A stretch of DNA of 35,509 nucleotides, from contig CAYYZW010000236.1 in NCBI GenBank assembly GCA_964476375.1, positions 1-35,509 on the forward strand, written 5' to 3'. This document shows positions 8,421-15,545 of the stretch, piece after piece. A model generated the notes under the pieces. It had not been told where the DNA came from. It ran no database searches and saw only the letters and a program-made list of their open reading frames with translations. Origin of the DNA: SAT2750 sp964476375. GTDB taxonomy: Bacteria > Planctomycetota > Planctomycetia > Pirellulales > Pirellulaceae. Made by a program: the position numbers and the translations under genes. The number at the start of each line of letters is the position of its first letter. Position 1 is the stretch's first letter.

Positions 8421-9701
8421 ATGTCGACTGGCGAACAGAGTGGGCTGCTCAAGGGGCTGCGGGTTGGTTTCGTGGGGAAACTGGGCGGGCTGAATCGACG
8501 TGAAGCACAGCGCCTGGTCGTTCGCCAGGGAGGATGCCTGGCTCCTGATGGCTTCCTGGAGGCAGGGGAGGTCGACGTGGTGATCATCGGGGCGGAAATA
8601 TGGCCTCCGGCCGATCCATCGGAGCTGCTTGGTCCGGTCATCGAAATTGCTGTCGGTGAAGGCAGGGTGGAGGCAATTACAGAAACAGAACTCTGGCACC
8701 GGCTTGGACTGATGGAGGACGAGGAACATGTGAGGCGCCTCTACACGCCGGCAATGCTCGCCGAACTGCTGGAGGTTCCGATTGCCGTCATCCGGCGCTG
8801 GCACCGCCGGAAGTTGATCCTGCCAGTCCGTGAGATCCACCGGCTTCCCTACTTTGATTTCCAGGAAGTTGCGGCGGCCAGGAGGCTGGCCGAGCTGCTG
8901 GCGGCTGGAGCGTCGGCCCGGGAGATCGAACGGCGCCTGGATGAGCTTGCCCGCTATGTTCCCGGTGTCCAGCGACCGCTGGCGCAGCTTTCGATCATCG
9001 TCGAGGGCCGTCGGATCCTGCTCCGCCAGGGAGAGGGCCTGGTGGAACCCGGGGGGCAGCTGCACATTGACTTTGATTCACTTGATGAGCCCGACCAGCA
9101 GCCGGGGACAGTGGATTTCCATGAGGGGAGAATTCCGCTGGACAAGACGCCGGTCGAACAGGAAGACGACCGGCCAGCGACGGTTCCCTTTCAGATGGTG
9201 GATCAAGCGCTGGTTGCCATGACACCGGATGAAATGCGGGCAGAGGCCGCCTTGCTGGAAGAACAGGGTGAACTGGAACTGGCCATGGATGTCTACCGCT
9301 CGTTACTGGCTGCGATTGGTCCTCATGCCGAGGTCTGTTTTCAGCTTGCCGAGTTACTCTACCGCGTGGGTGAGTATGATGCAGCGCGTGAGCGGTACTA
9401 CATGGCCATCGAGATCGATGATAATTTCGTTGAAGCTCGCTCGAATCTCGGTTGCCTGCTTGCAGATACAGGGGAACCGGAACTGGCGATCGCTGCCTTC
9501 CTCGGAGCGTTACGGTATCACCCGGATTATCCCGATGCCCATTACCACCTGGCGAGATTGCTGGAAGAGGCGGGACGAGAGAAAGAAGCTTCGGAGCACT
9601 GGCGTACATTCCTGATGCTGGCTCCGGAAAGCCCCTGGGCTGACGAGGCAGTGGTCCACGTGTCCGAGGGCTGGAAGGAGCAGGAGCAGGGATCACCGTA
9701 G
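8421..9701 (+). CDS. BRCT-like + MerR-like HTH + TPR protein
   Basis: This protein has 426 residues and three recognisable parts. Residues 11-95 resemble a BRCT domain: GLRVGFVGKLGGLNRREAQ, a Gly-Gly turn, the hydrophobic strand VDVVIIGAE, and ITETELWHRLG with the typical Trp. Residues about 108-178 look like a MerR-type winged helix: YTPAMLAELLEVP, IRRWHRRKLI, and a Tyr-Phe-Asp wing followed by helices ending REIERRLDEL. Residues about 270-420 contain TPRs (YDAARERYYMAIEIDDNFVE; DAHYHLARLLEEAGREKEA). A linker of about 75 residues is acidic. BRCT domains bind phosphopeptides or DNA ends and the HTH binds DNA, so a scaffold or regulator at DNA is plausible. No direct evidence of a target is visible. 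The start is supported by AAGGG upstream. Confidence 0.75.
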   Translation: MSTGEQSGLLKGLRVGFVGKLGGLNRREAQRLVVRQGGCLAPDGFLEAGEVDVVIIGAEIWPPADPSELLGPVIEIAVGEGRVEAITETELWHRLGLMEDEEHVRRLYTPAMLAELLEVPIAVIRRWHRRKLILPVREIHRLPYFDFQEVAAARRLAELLAAGASAREIERRLDELARYVPGVQRPLAQLSIIVEGRRILLRQGEGLVEPGGQLHIDFDSLDEPDQQPGTVDFHEGRIPLDKTPVEQEDDRPATVPFQMVDQALVAMTPDEMRAEAALLEEQGELELAMDVYRSLLAAIGPHAEVCFQLAELLYRVGEYDAARERYYMAIEIDDNFVEARSNLGCLLADTGEPELAIAAFLGALRYHPDYPDAHYHLARLLEEAGREKEASEHWRTFLMLAPESPWADEAVVHVSEGWKEQEQGSP

Positions 9702-9727
9702 CCTGAAGAGCATCCCTCCACTATCCT

Positions 9728-9733
9728 TAGAAT
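9728..9733 (+). promoter_or_regulatory. Candidate -10 element TAGAAT
   Basis: TTAGAAT lies in the 126-base gap before the membrane-protein gene at 9828. No convincing -35 box is visible at 16-18 bases. The same hexamer recurs at two other gene starts in this window. Confidence 0.25.
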
Positions 9734-9827
9734 GTGAACAACCAGTACCGGTTCATTCCTGACTCCTGCCGGTATTCCCTGGAGACGGTCGCGGCTGGCA
9801 ATAACATGTCGATGTGGCGTCACTCGA

Positions 9828-11261
9828 ATGAGCGATTTTCTTCTGCAATACGAGAAGATTGATCCGGCTACCTTTGCCGTTCTCGCCTCGTTCCTGACCA
9901 TCAGCTTGTTCTTCAAGTTCAACCGGTTTTGGAGCGTGCGCAATCTGGATATCCTGTTCCTGATTCTCTTTGCGCCCGGGTTGTTGCTTATAGAACAGGG
10001 GGAGTTCCAGCAGGCCCGGGCCATTGAATCTTTTCGTCCAACCGGGGTTTCTCAGCCGGACGAGGAGAGGGAGCAGGCGCCAGGGGGGATAGGGGAATCC
10101 CGGCAGGAGGTGCTCGAGCAGATTCCTGATTTTATTTCAGGACGAAAAAAGGAATTTTTCGGTTTCCTTGTGCTCTGGACAATCGGTGGCCTGTTCCTGG
10201 TCCGACTCCTGCTTGATCCTGCCCTGGTCCGCCGGCCCTTGCTGGAACCCAACCTGACGTCCGGGGGACTCCTGTTCATATCGATCTCGCTGTTCGCCCT
10301 GATGTCGGCCAATGTGATCTTTGCCGGCCAGGCCTACCAGGAGCGGGTTGATGTGGTGGGATCACCGGCGGTCAAGGTGGAACCCGTGAATGAAGAAAGA
10401 GGGGCTCTAGATCCGGGATTTGCACCTTTGGAACAGTTTTCTGGTATTCCTGTCCGACACTGGCTTACTGGTCGGGGGGATCCTGGATCCACTGCTTCCA
10501 CACTGGATTATCGCATCCTGGCCGCCGTTGCTATCGTCGGGCACTTGCTTATTGTGCTGGGGATGATGGCCACCGGTTACTGGCATTTCAACAATGTGAA
10601 GATGGGTATCGGTGCCGCAACGATGTACCTGTTGCTTCCCTACACCTTTCAGATGACAGGGCAGATTGGCCATGTGATTCCCGGCGTGTTACTCGTCTGG
10701 GCAATTGTCTTTTACCGGCGACCGTTGTTCGCCGGGGTGCTGCTGGGATTCTCGCTCTGTATTTATTACCCGCTTTTCCTGCTCCCACTCTGGATCAGCT
10801 TCTACTGGCGCCGTGGCCTGCTACGGCATCTCGCCGGGCTCTTGATCGGCTGGGGTGTGCTTGTGGTCCTGCTCCTTCTCCAGACCGAGAATTCCGCAGA
10901 CTTCCTGGTCCAGCTAAGACGGCTCTTTGGCATCATGCTGCCGCGGATGGAAGGGCTTGAAGGGCTCTGGGGCCTGAGCTGGGACCCGGTCTTCCGGATA
11001 CCCCTGCTGGTCGCATTCATTGCCATCAGTGCCACGCTTGCTCTTTGGCCACCCCAAAAGAACCTGGGAACCCTGCTCTGTTGCTCAGCGGCAGTCTTGG
11101 TAGCGACGCGTTTCTGGAGTGGGACCGAGGGGGGGCTCAACATGGCCTGGTACCTGCCACTGATTCTTCTTACCATCGTCCGGCCTAACCTGGAGGACCG
11201 GATTGCCCTCAACATGGTCGTCAATGCCTGGCCCCGCAAGCGGGCAACTGCTTCTGGCTAG
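9828..11261 (+). CDS. Polytopic membrane protein, function unknown
   Basis: This protein has 477 residues. It is highly hydrophobic, with about ten predicted membrane helices: near 15-32, 40-58, 110-130, 145-165, then six to eight more from 225 to 455. A hydrophilic, charged segment lies at about 60-105 and another at 170-220. The late pattern of short loops, including YWHFNNVKMGIGAATMYLLL, recalls GT-C-fold glycosyltransferases (GT87-like), but I cannot point to the catalytic acidic loop with confidence. No Shine-Dalgarno sequence stands out before the ATG; an in-frame alternative is not obvious. It ends 13 bases before the convergent MoaB-type gene. I do not recognise a specific function. 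Confidence 0.75.
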   Translation: MSDFLLQYEKIDPATFAVLASFLTISLFFKFNRFWSVRNLDILFLILFAPGLLLIEQGEFQQARAIESFRPTGVSQPDEEREQAPGGIGESRQEVLEQIPDFISGRKKEFFGFLVLWTIGGLFLVRLLLDPALVRRPLLEPNLTSGGLLFISISLFALMSANVIFAGQAYQERVDVVGSPAVKVEPVNEERGALDPGFAPLEQFSGIPVRHWLTGRGDPGSTASTLDYRILAAVAIVGHLLIVLGMMATGYWHFNNVKMGIGAATMYLLLPYTFQMTGQIGHVIPGVLLVWAIVFYRRPLFAGVLLGFSLCIYYPLFLLPLWISFYWRRGLLRHLAGLLIGWGVLVVLLLLQTENSADFLVQLRRLFGIMLPRMEGLEGLWGLSWDPVFRIPLLVAFIAISATLALWPPQKNLGTLLCCSAAVLVATRFWSGTEGGLNMAWYLPLILLTIVRPNLEDRIALNMVVNAWPRKRATASG

Positions 11262-11274
11262 GGCTTTCCGGCGG

Positions 11275-11787
11275 CTATCCACGTTGTGCTTCGTGGACAA
11301 GGTGACAGAGCTCCGGAAGGATGATCTTGGCCATCACCAGCTCGACCGCCAGTGGAGAGCCAGGCATGGTCAGGACCAGCGTCTTCTGCATCAAGCCTCC
11401 TGTTGCCCTGCTCAGCATGGCGGCCGGCCCGATGTCATGGTAACTGAGCATGCGGACCAGTTCCCCGTAACCTGGGATCGGACGGGTGATCAGCTCTTGA
11501 ACGGTTTCAAAAGTCTGGTCCCGCGACGAGATGCCGGTGCCCCCGGTCATCAGCACCGCATCAATACCATCGTCCTGGCAGTATTCCGCCAGCAGCGGGC
11601 GCATCCGGGCGGGATCGTCCGGCACGATGGCTCGTGTCGCAAGCTCGTGCCCGGCTTCCTCGAGTAGGTCGATCAGGCAGGCACCCCCCCTGTCGGTTTC
11701 CAGCGTGCGCGTATCACTGACAGTGATCACGGCACAGTGAACGACCGTTGGGGCGGATGATCGATGTTCTTCGGCGGGAGAGGCCAT
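11275..11787 (-). CDS. MoaB/MogA-type molybdopterin biosynthesis protein
   Basis: From the ATG at 11787 the product has 170 residues, the usual length for MoaB/Mog proteins. A GTG at 11880, overlapping the stop of the upstream gene (GTGA), would add 31 low-complexity residues (SSSTSLFSSN) and is less likely as the mature start, although it would give translational coupling. Diagnostic motifs are AVITVSDTRT (strand 1), LMTGGTGISSRDQTFETV (molybdopterin-binding loop with the TGGTG and Asp), and LVLTMPGSPLAV (the PGSP loop). The family adenylylates molybdopterin before molybdenum insertion (Mog) or is its inactive paralogue (MoaB); these cannot be separated by eye. No other moa or moe gene is in the window. 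It is the last gene of a minus-strand run with two nuclease-fold proteins. Confidence 0.9.
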   Translation of the reverse strand: MASPAEEHRSSAPTVVHCAVITVSDTRTLETDRGGACLIDLLEEAGHELATRAIVPDDPARMRPLLAEYCQDDGIDAVLMTGGTGISSRDQTFETVQELITRPIPGYGELVRMLSYHDIGPAAMLSRATGGLMQKTLVLTMPGSPLAVELVMAKIILPELCHLVHEAQRG

Positions 11788-11876
11788 GGTGTTGGATGAA
11801 AAAAGGGAGGTCGAAGAACTCCAGTATTCAGCAAACGGGGGTTGATCGCTAGCGGGGTGAGGCTGGATCCTGCTGG

Positions 11877-12809
11877 TCACTTTTCTTCCAACTGGAATTC
11901 GGCCCAGACGGGAAGATGATCCGAGATAGCCAGTGCTTCCTGGAGCGAAAGGTTGAATCGCCGCATGAAGCGAAAAGTACCGGCGTTTCCTTGGAACTCG
12001 GAGGTCGCTTCCGAGTGCACGAGGATATTGTCGACCTGGGCGGAAAGGCGGGTGTTGGTAAGCATCTTGTCTTCAAGCACTGGAAGCAGTTTTGTGGGCC
12101 CCAGGATCGACCGCAGCGTGTTACTGTCTGACTGGAAGTCTCCTAGCATGATGACATCCTCTTCCCCCTGCCCGTGCTTGCAGATCAGGGAATAGATTTC
12201 ATCCATCAACTCCAATTCCGCATGCCGGTTTTCCGGGTTGATCTGCACGTTGACAAGCGTGAAATGGAAGGGCGTGCGAGAGAGCTGTGGCTGGACCTGG
12301 AAATAGCCGACAAACGGCGGGTACTCAAAGAGTGCGTCCGGATCCTCGATCGAGCAACTGCGAGGGCGATCCACGTCGATCGATTGGCGGTTGAAAATAA
12401 AACCAAACTGCTGCTTGAAGGCAGAGCGACCAAGGGGCTGGCTAAGCAGGTAATCATACTGGCTCCCGTCCCGGTTCATCTCTTCCACCAGCAGTGCCAC
12501 GGCATCCTCTCCCGGCCCGCAAATCTCCTGCAGGGCGATGAGATCAAACTGGCGTCCGATACGAGCAAGGGACTGCATGGTCTCGAGCTGGCCGGACTTG
12601 GTCCGTCCAAATACCTGCAGGTTGAAAGTGGCGATCCGAATCGAGTTGTGGGGGGAGTGGGGCAAGCTTGCTTCTGCTTGCACGAGTGGGTTGTCGCGTC
12701 GCTCCAGCTGGAGCTGGTCAAGGCCCTCAATCCTGTAGTGATGAAAGAACAGGATCGACAACAGCACGAGGGCGATCACCGAAATGAAAAGGCGACTCTT
12801 GCGCATCAT
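11877..12809 (-). CDS. EEP-family (DNase I-like) exported or membrane-anchored hydrolase
   Basis: The open frame reaches 12965 but overlaps the upstream exonuclease gene. The ATG at 12809 has GGGAG five to six bases upstream and is chosen, giving 310 residues. The N-terminus MRKSRLFISVIALVLLSILF is a signal anchor. Endonuclease/exonuclease/phosphatase motifs follow in order: RIATFNLQVFG (Asn), LIALQEIC (the metal-binding Glu), VNVQINPE, MLGDFQSDSN (Asp and the DF pair), and near the C-terminus ISDHLPVWAEF (Asp-His). All key catalytic residues of the DNase I fold are present. The substrate could be nucleic acid, a phosphoinositide-like lipid or another phosphodiester. The membrane anchor argues for an extracytoplasmic role. 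It sits just downstream of a PolB-like exonuclease gene. Confidence 0.87.
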   Translation of the reverse strand: MMRKSRLFISVIALVLLSILFFHHYRIEGLDQLQLERRDNPLVQAEASLPHSPHNSIRIATFNLQVFGRTKSGQLETMQSLARIGRQFDLIALQEICGPGEDAVALLVEEMNRDGSQYDYLLSQPLGRSAFKQQFGFIFNRQSIDVDRPRSCSIEDPDALFEYPPFVGYFQVQPQLSRTPFHFTLVNVQINPENRHAELELMDEIYSLICKHGQGEEDVIMLGDFQSDSNTLRSILGPTKLLPVLEDKMLTNTRLSAQVDNILVHSEATSEFQGNAGTFRFMRRFNLSLQEALAISDHLPVWAEFQLEEK

Positions 12810-12882
12810 AAGCTCCCGGGACAACCGCGGCTGGACCTTAAAGGTATTGTCGGGTCTCAGATCAATGGAGCTTGAATGGGCG

Positions 12883-13713
12883 TTAGGTTCCTTCGGGTTG
12901 ATCGGCCCATGGGTTATGCCAGTTACCCCAGTTATCAAGGTATTGCTGGAGGGCCGGGGTTTCACTGGCCTGATTCTGGAGCCAGCTGTGAGTCTTTTCC
13001 ACGAGTTCCTGTTCTTTATCCAGGGTCAGCCAGCCGATCAGAACGGCGGCCCGCAGAAAGGCATAATAGGTATCCAGCACATCACAACGACAGTAGTCGT
13101 TAATGCGGGCGACTTCTCCCTGGTCGTAGAGATCCTGGACCATGCCCCCCTGGACATCCATTTTTCCGGGTTTCCCAAGCATGTTTGCCAGCAGATTCAA
13201 GCCACCGTTAAAGCGAGATGCCCCGTGATTTGTGAGCAGTTCCATCAGGTCCAGGTGGCTTGAAGCGTTGTAACGATTCCGGGGCTGATCAAATGAGCGG
13301 GCATGAATGGCATACCATTTTTTCAGGCTCAAGCCATAGCGGTAGGCGGCGAGTTCCAGTAGCGGGATATCGAAACCGCGGCCGTTAAAACTCACCAGGG
13401 TAGGGTAGCTGTAGACCTCCCAGCCATGCCAGAAATCCCGGGTGATCACGTGGGGCCGGTACGTGGGAACGTCCAGGGCGACCAGGTCGACGAGCTGGAA
13501 GTCTTCTGTAACCTTGCCGATCACGACCGAGATGGGAACCTGGAAAGTATGGGGAATAAAATCACTTCCCCGTGTTTCCATTAATTCCTCGCGGTATTTT
13601 TGAATCGCGGCTGAATCACTCAGTTCCTCACCGGGATAACGTACCTTGCGGACCAGTTCCCCGTCGGTGACACTCTCGACATCAAAAATGAAGTACCGTA
13701 TTGATTCGGACAT
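12883..13713 (-). CDS. PolB-like DEDDy 3'-5' exonuclease
   Basis: This protein has 276 residues and a complete DEDDy set. Exo I is FIFDVES (Asp11 and Glu13), Exo II is FNGRGFDIPLLE (Asp), and Exo III is YCRCDVLDTYY (Tyr, three residues, then Asp). The insertion between Exo I and Exo II and the ending DNWGNWHNPW fit the family of predicted 3'-5' exonucleases related to the proofreading domain of polymerase B, found in many bacteria without a polymerase domain. It probably trims single-stranded DNA or RNA ends; the exact substrate is unknown for the family. GAGGA lies about five bases before the ATG. The gene is transcribed ahead of the EEP hydrolase, with a 73-base gap between the stop and the chosen EEP start. 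Confidence 0.9.
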   Translation of the reverse strand: MSESIRYFIFDVESVTDGELVRKVRYPGEELSDSAAIQKYREELMETRGSDFIPHTFQVPISVVIGKVTEDFQLVDLVALDVPTYRPHVITRDFWHGWEVYSYPTLVSFNGRGFDIPLLELAAYRYGLSLKKWYAIHARSFDQPRNRYNASSHLDLMELLTNHGASRFNGGLNLLANMLGKPGKMDVQGGMVQDLYDQGEVARINDYCRCDVLDTYYAFLRAAVLIGWLTLDKEQELVEKTHSWLQNQASETPALQQYLDNWGNWHNPWADQPEGT

Positions 13714-13835
13714 CGGGTCCTCGCTTTACCTCGCACCTGCAAGCGGTTCCAGGGCGTTTGCCTTGATCATAAGCCTATTGCATCTGGCCGCTGTTGGAAA
13801 TCACTTCGACAGGGACTCCCTTGCAACCGGGTTGG

Positions 13836-14405
13836 TCAAGGGGCCAGCAGTTCACTGAGCATGAGTGCCAGTCGGGGATCATCGCGGATTGGATCAAAGT
13901 CCACCTCATCCTTGACCAGGTTAAGGTAGTCGACATCCACACGTGATGCCGTGGCCAGTTCATGAAGTGCCATGTCAGGATCTCCCGCGAGACTGAAATA
14001 GCAGGCCAGGTTGTAGTGGACCAGGGCATTCTCCGGATCGACAAGGACCGCCTCTTCCAGCGCGGAAATAGCCCGTTCAATCCGGCCGAGCCGTTTTTCA
14101 CACCAGCCGATTGCCAGCCAGATATGAACCTGGCTCGGATGAAGCTCGGCCGCTTCCTGGAGCGCCTCGAGTGACTCCTCGTAGCGTTCCATCACCCGCA
14201 GTGCTTCTCCACGGTAGTAGAGCCGCTCCACATCGTATTTCCTGTCCGGGGGAATTCGGTCCAGAAAGTGCAGGACACGGCGGGCCACCGGATCACGAGC
14301 CGTGCCGTCAAGTTCGAAGCGATCCGACAGGACCATGACCAGGTCCAGGTAACCCTCGACTTCTCGGAAGATGAGAGGAACATTCACGGGGAGAGGTTTG
14401 GTCAT
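13836..14405 (-). CDS. TPR-repeat protein
   Basis: This protein has 189 residues from the ATG (a GTG one codon earlier is possible). Tandem tetratricopeptide-like helices run from about residue 60 to 165: LYYRGEALRVMERYEESLEA, HIWLAIGWCEKRLGRIERAI and LVHYNLACYFSLAGDPDMAL. No signal peptide, membrane helix or catalytic motif is visible. The last 25 residues are acidic (KDEVDFDPIRDD). TPR proteins of this size usually serve as adaptors. It lies 123 bases upstream of the exonuclease gene on the same strand and 98 bases from the next minus-strand gene, so co-transcription is possible but not shown. Ribosome site weak. Confidence 0.8.
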   Translation of the reverse strand: MTKPLPVNVPLIFREVEGYLDLVMVLSDRFELDGTARDPVARRVLHFLDRIPPDRKYDVERLYYRGEALRVMERYEESLEALQEAAELHPSQVHIWLAIGWCEKRLGRIERAISALEEAVLVDPENALVHYNLACYFSLAGDPDMALHELATASRVDVDYLNLVKDEVDFDPIRDDPRLALMLSELLAP

Positions 14406-14505
14406 CACACGATCCGGGGCAGTAACAGGGCGATTCCCACATGCCTGGAACAGTTATCGAGAATCGTCCCCTTCTCGTCCAGAGGGCTTGCCGGCGGGCA
14501 TGGCA

Positions 14506-14988
14506 TCAGTCTGCAGCGAAAATCTCGGCAAACTCGACCGTCCAGGCATCCACCAGCTTGGCGAAGTCCACGGCATTCGCCTCTTGGATCTTCTCGAAGC
14601 TGTTGCGGTTGAAGAGTTCCTTGTTCCGAATCGTGGCCTTGCCGGCCAGGTCAATAACATGGGACTCGGTAAAGGGCCGAATGGTGATCTCCAGCCGGCT
14701 AAAGTCGCTTGACCGGTTGCCCGGGGCGTCGATTCGAAGGTCGTCACGGCTACAAGCTGCTCCCCAGCCGCGGTCCCCGAAGATGGTCTCTGTCTGGAAA
14801 CCAGGGAAATGCTGTGAGAGCTTCTCGATACACTGCTCAATGTGTTCGGAGAGCTCCAGCCGGCAGCGAGAATGAAGGCTCTTGAGTTCTTCCTCACTGA
14901 GCTGCTTTTGTTTGCTGATGTCCTGCCGGGACTGCTTGCGCTGCTGGCCCCGGTCAATTGCCTTTTGAAGCCTCTCATCGAAATCCAT
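14506..14988 (-). CDS. Conserved-looking protein of unknown function
   Basis: This protein has 160 residues from the ATG at 14988. The frame extends to a start at 15027, but that would begin inside a perfect inverted repeat, so the shorter start (MDFDERLQKAIDRGQQR) is preferred. The first 55 residues are a charged helix rich in Lys, Gln and Arg, followed by an alpha/beta part with FGDRGWGAACSRDDLRID and a repeated Phe-Asn-Arg/Glu-Lys pattern near the end. No membrane segment is seen. I do not recognise the family. A perfect hairpin followed by a T-run lies in its leader, which hints at regulation. Confidence 0.65.
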   Translation of the reverse strand: MDFDERLQKAIDRGQQRKQSRQDISKQKQLSEEELKSLHSRCRLELSEHIEQCIEKLSQHFPGFQTETIFGDRGWGAACSRDDLRIDAPGNRSSDFSRLEITIRPFTESHVIDLAGKATIRNKELFNRNSFEKIQEANAVDFAKLVDAWTVEFAEIFAAD

Positions 14989-15008
14989 GGCGAATACCCA
15001 GCTCGAAA

Positions 15009-15029
15009 AAATGAGATTATTTCTCATTT
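15009..15029. promoter_or_regulatory. Perfect 8-bp inverted repeat in a leader
   Basis: AAATGAGA (15009-15016) and TCTCATTT (15022-15029) are exact reverse complements around a five-base loop. On the minus strand the repeat is followed directly by a T-run (ATTTTTT), about 20 bases before the ATG at 14988. A shorter palindrome TTTCCGGGAAA overlaps at 15027-15037. It may be an operator for the minus-strand gene, an attenuator-like hairpin, or both. Confidence 0.45.
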
Positions 15030-15133
15030 CCGGGAAAAAAGATCAAAGATTATCAACCCAGGATCCGATCCAAGGCCTCATTGCACTTCGAAACACCAAT
15101 GTCGCACATGGACGTGCTGGTTTCGAGGGCCTG

Positions 15134-15157
15134 CCGGGGAAATAACCCCTTTCCCGG
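15134..15157. promoter_or_regulatory. Imperfect dyad upstream of small gene
   Basis: CCGGGGAAA (15134-15142) and TTTCCCGG (15150-15157) form a nearly perfect dyad with one extra G. An alternative pairing is GGGG/CCCC. It sits 30 bases before the GTG at 15187. It may be an operator or a leader hairpin; evidence is only symmetry. Confidence 0.25.
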
Positions 15158-15186
15158 TTGCCATACCAGAAGAAAGGGATTTTACG

Positions 15187-15438
15187 GTGATTGCCAGGAT
15201 GAGGTTTCAGCAGGGAAGCGGGGAGCAGAAGCAGTTGACAGGCTCAGAGCAGGATCTTCCTCGTTTGATGGACGAGGGGAAAGTGACCATTCCCCTTTCT
15301 ACCGTCTACGACGCTCTCCGTGACGCCGTCCTGAACGATCGAGCCTGGATTCAGGACTTCCAGGACGATGAGATCACGATCTCTGGAGACTTCCACGAGG
15401 TCCTCAAGGCGTACCAGCGGTACCGCCGCGCCGCCTAG
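15187..15438 (+). CDS. Small protein of unknown function (83 aa)
   Basis: The frame is open from 14842, but the upstream part is antisense to the previous gene and low in coding quality. The GTG at 15187 has AAAGGGA seven bases before it, and the sequence after it is protein-like, so 83 residues are proposed; an ATG at 15199 is the alternative. The product is acidic and helical: LTGSEQDLPRLMDEGKVTIP, a central Val-Tyr-Asp-Ala-Leu stretch, and a final LKAYQRYRRAA. No known motif is seen. It precedes the LOG-like gene by 107 bases, but a candidate promoter in between suggests separate transcription. Confidence 0.55.
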   Translation: MIARMRFQQGSGEQKQLTGSEQDLPRLMDEGKVTIPLSTVYDALRDAVLNDRAWIQDFQDDEITISGDFHEVLKAYQRYRRAA

Positions 15439-15442
15439 CAGG

Positions 15443-15472
15443 TTGCCGGGTCGCGACTTCGGCAAGTACCAT
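15443..15472 (+). promoter_or_regulatory. Candidate promoter (TTGCCG-N18-TACCAT)
   Basis: TTGCCG (15443-15448) and TACCAT (15467-15472) are separated by 18 bases. They lie directly after the small gene's stop and about 75 bases before the GTG of the LOG-like gene. Confidence 0.38.
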
Positions 15473-15482
15473 GTTAGAGAGT

Positions 15483-15498
15483 CAGCATGGGTATGCTG
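15483..15498. promoter_or_regulatory. Perfect 6-bp dyad CAGCAT/ATGCTG in LOG-like gene leader
   Basis: CAGCAT and ATGCTG pair exactly around the loop GGGT. The dyad lies about 10 bases after the candidate -10 box, where an operator or a 5' leader hairpin would be expected. No other support. Confidence 0.3.
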
Positions 15499-15545
15499 TG
15501 CGATGTGGGCAGAGCGAATTCTCTTTCAGGTGAGAGGACCGGCAG

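Noticed and set aside
14842..15186. Long upstream start of the small gene at 15187-15438
   Set aside because: The first 115 codons are largely antisense to the gene at 14506-14988 and lack a ribosome site; GTG at 15187 has one.
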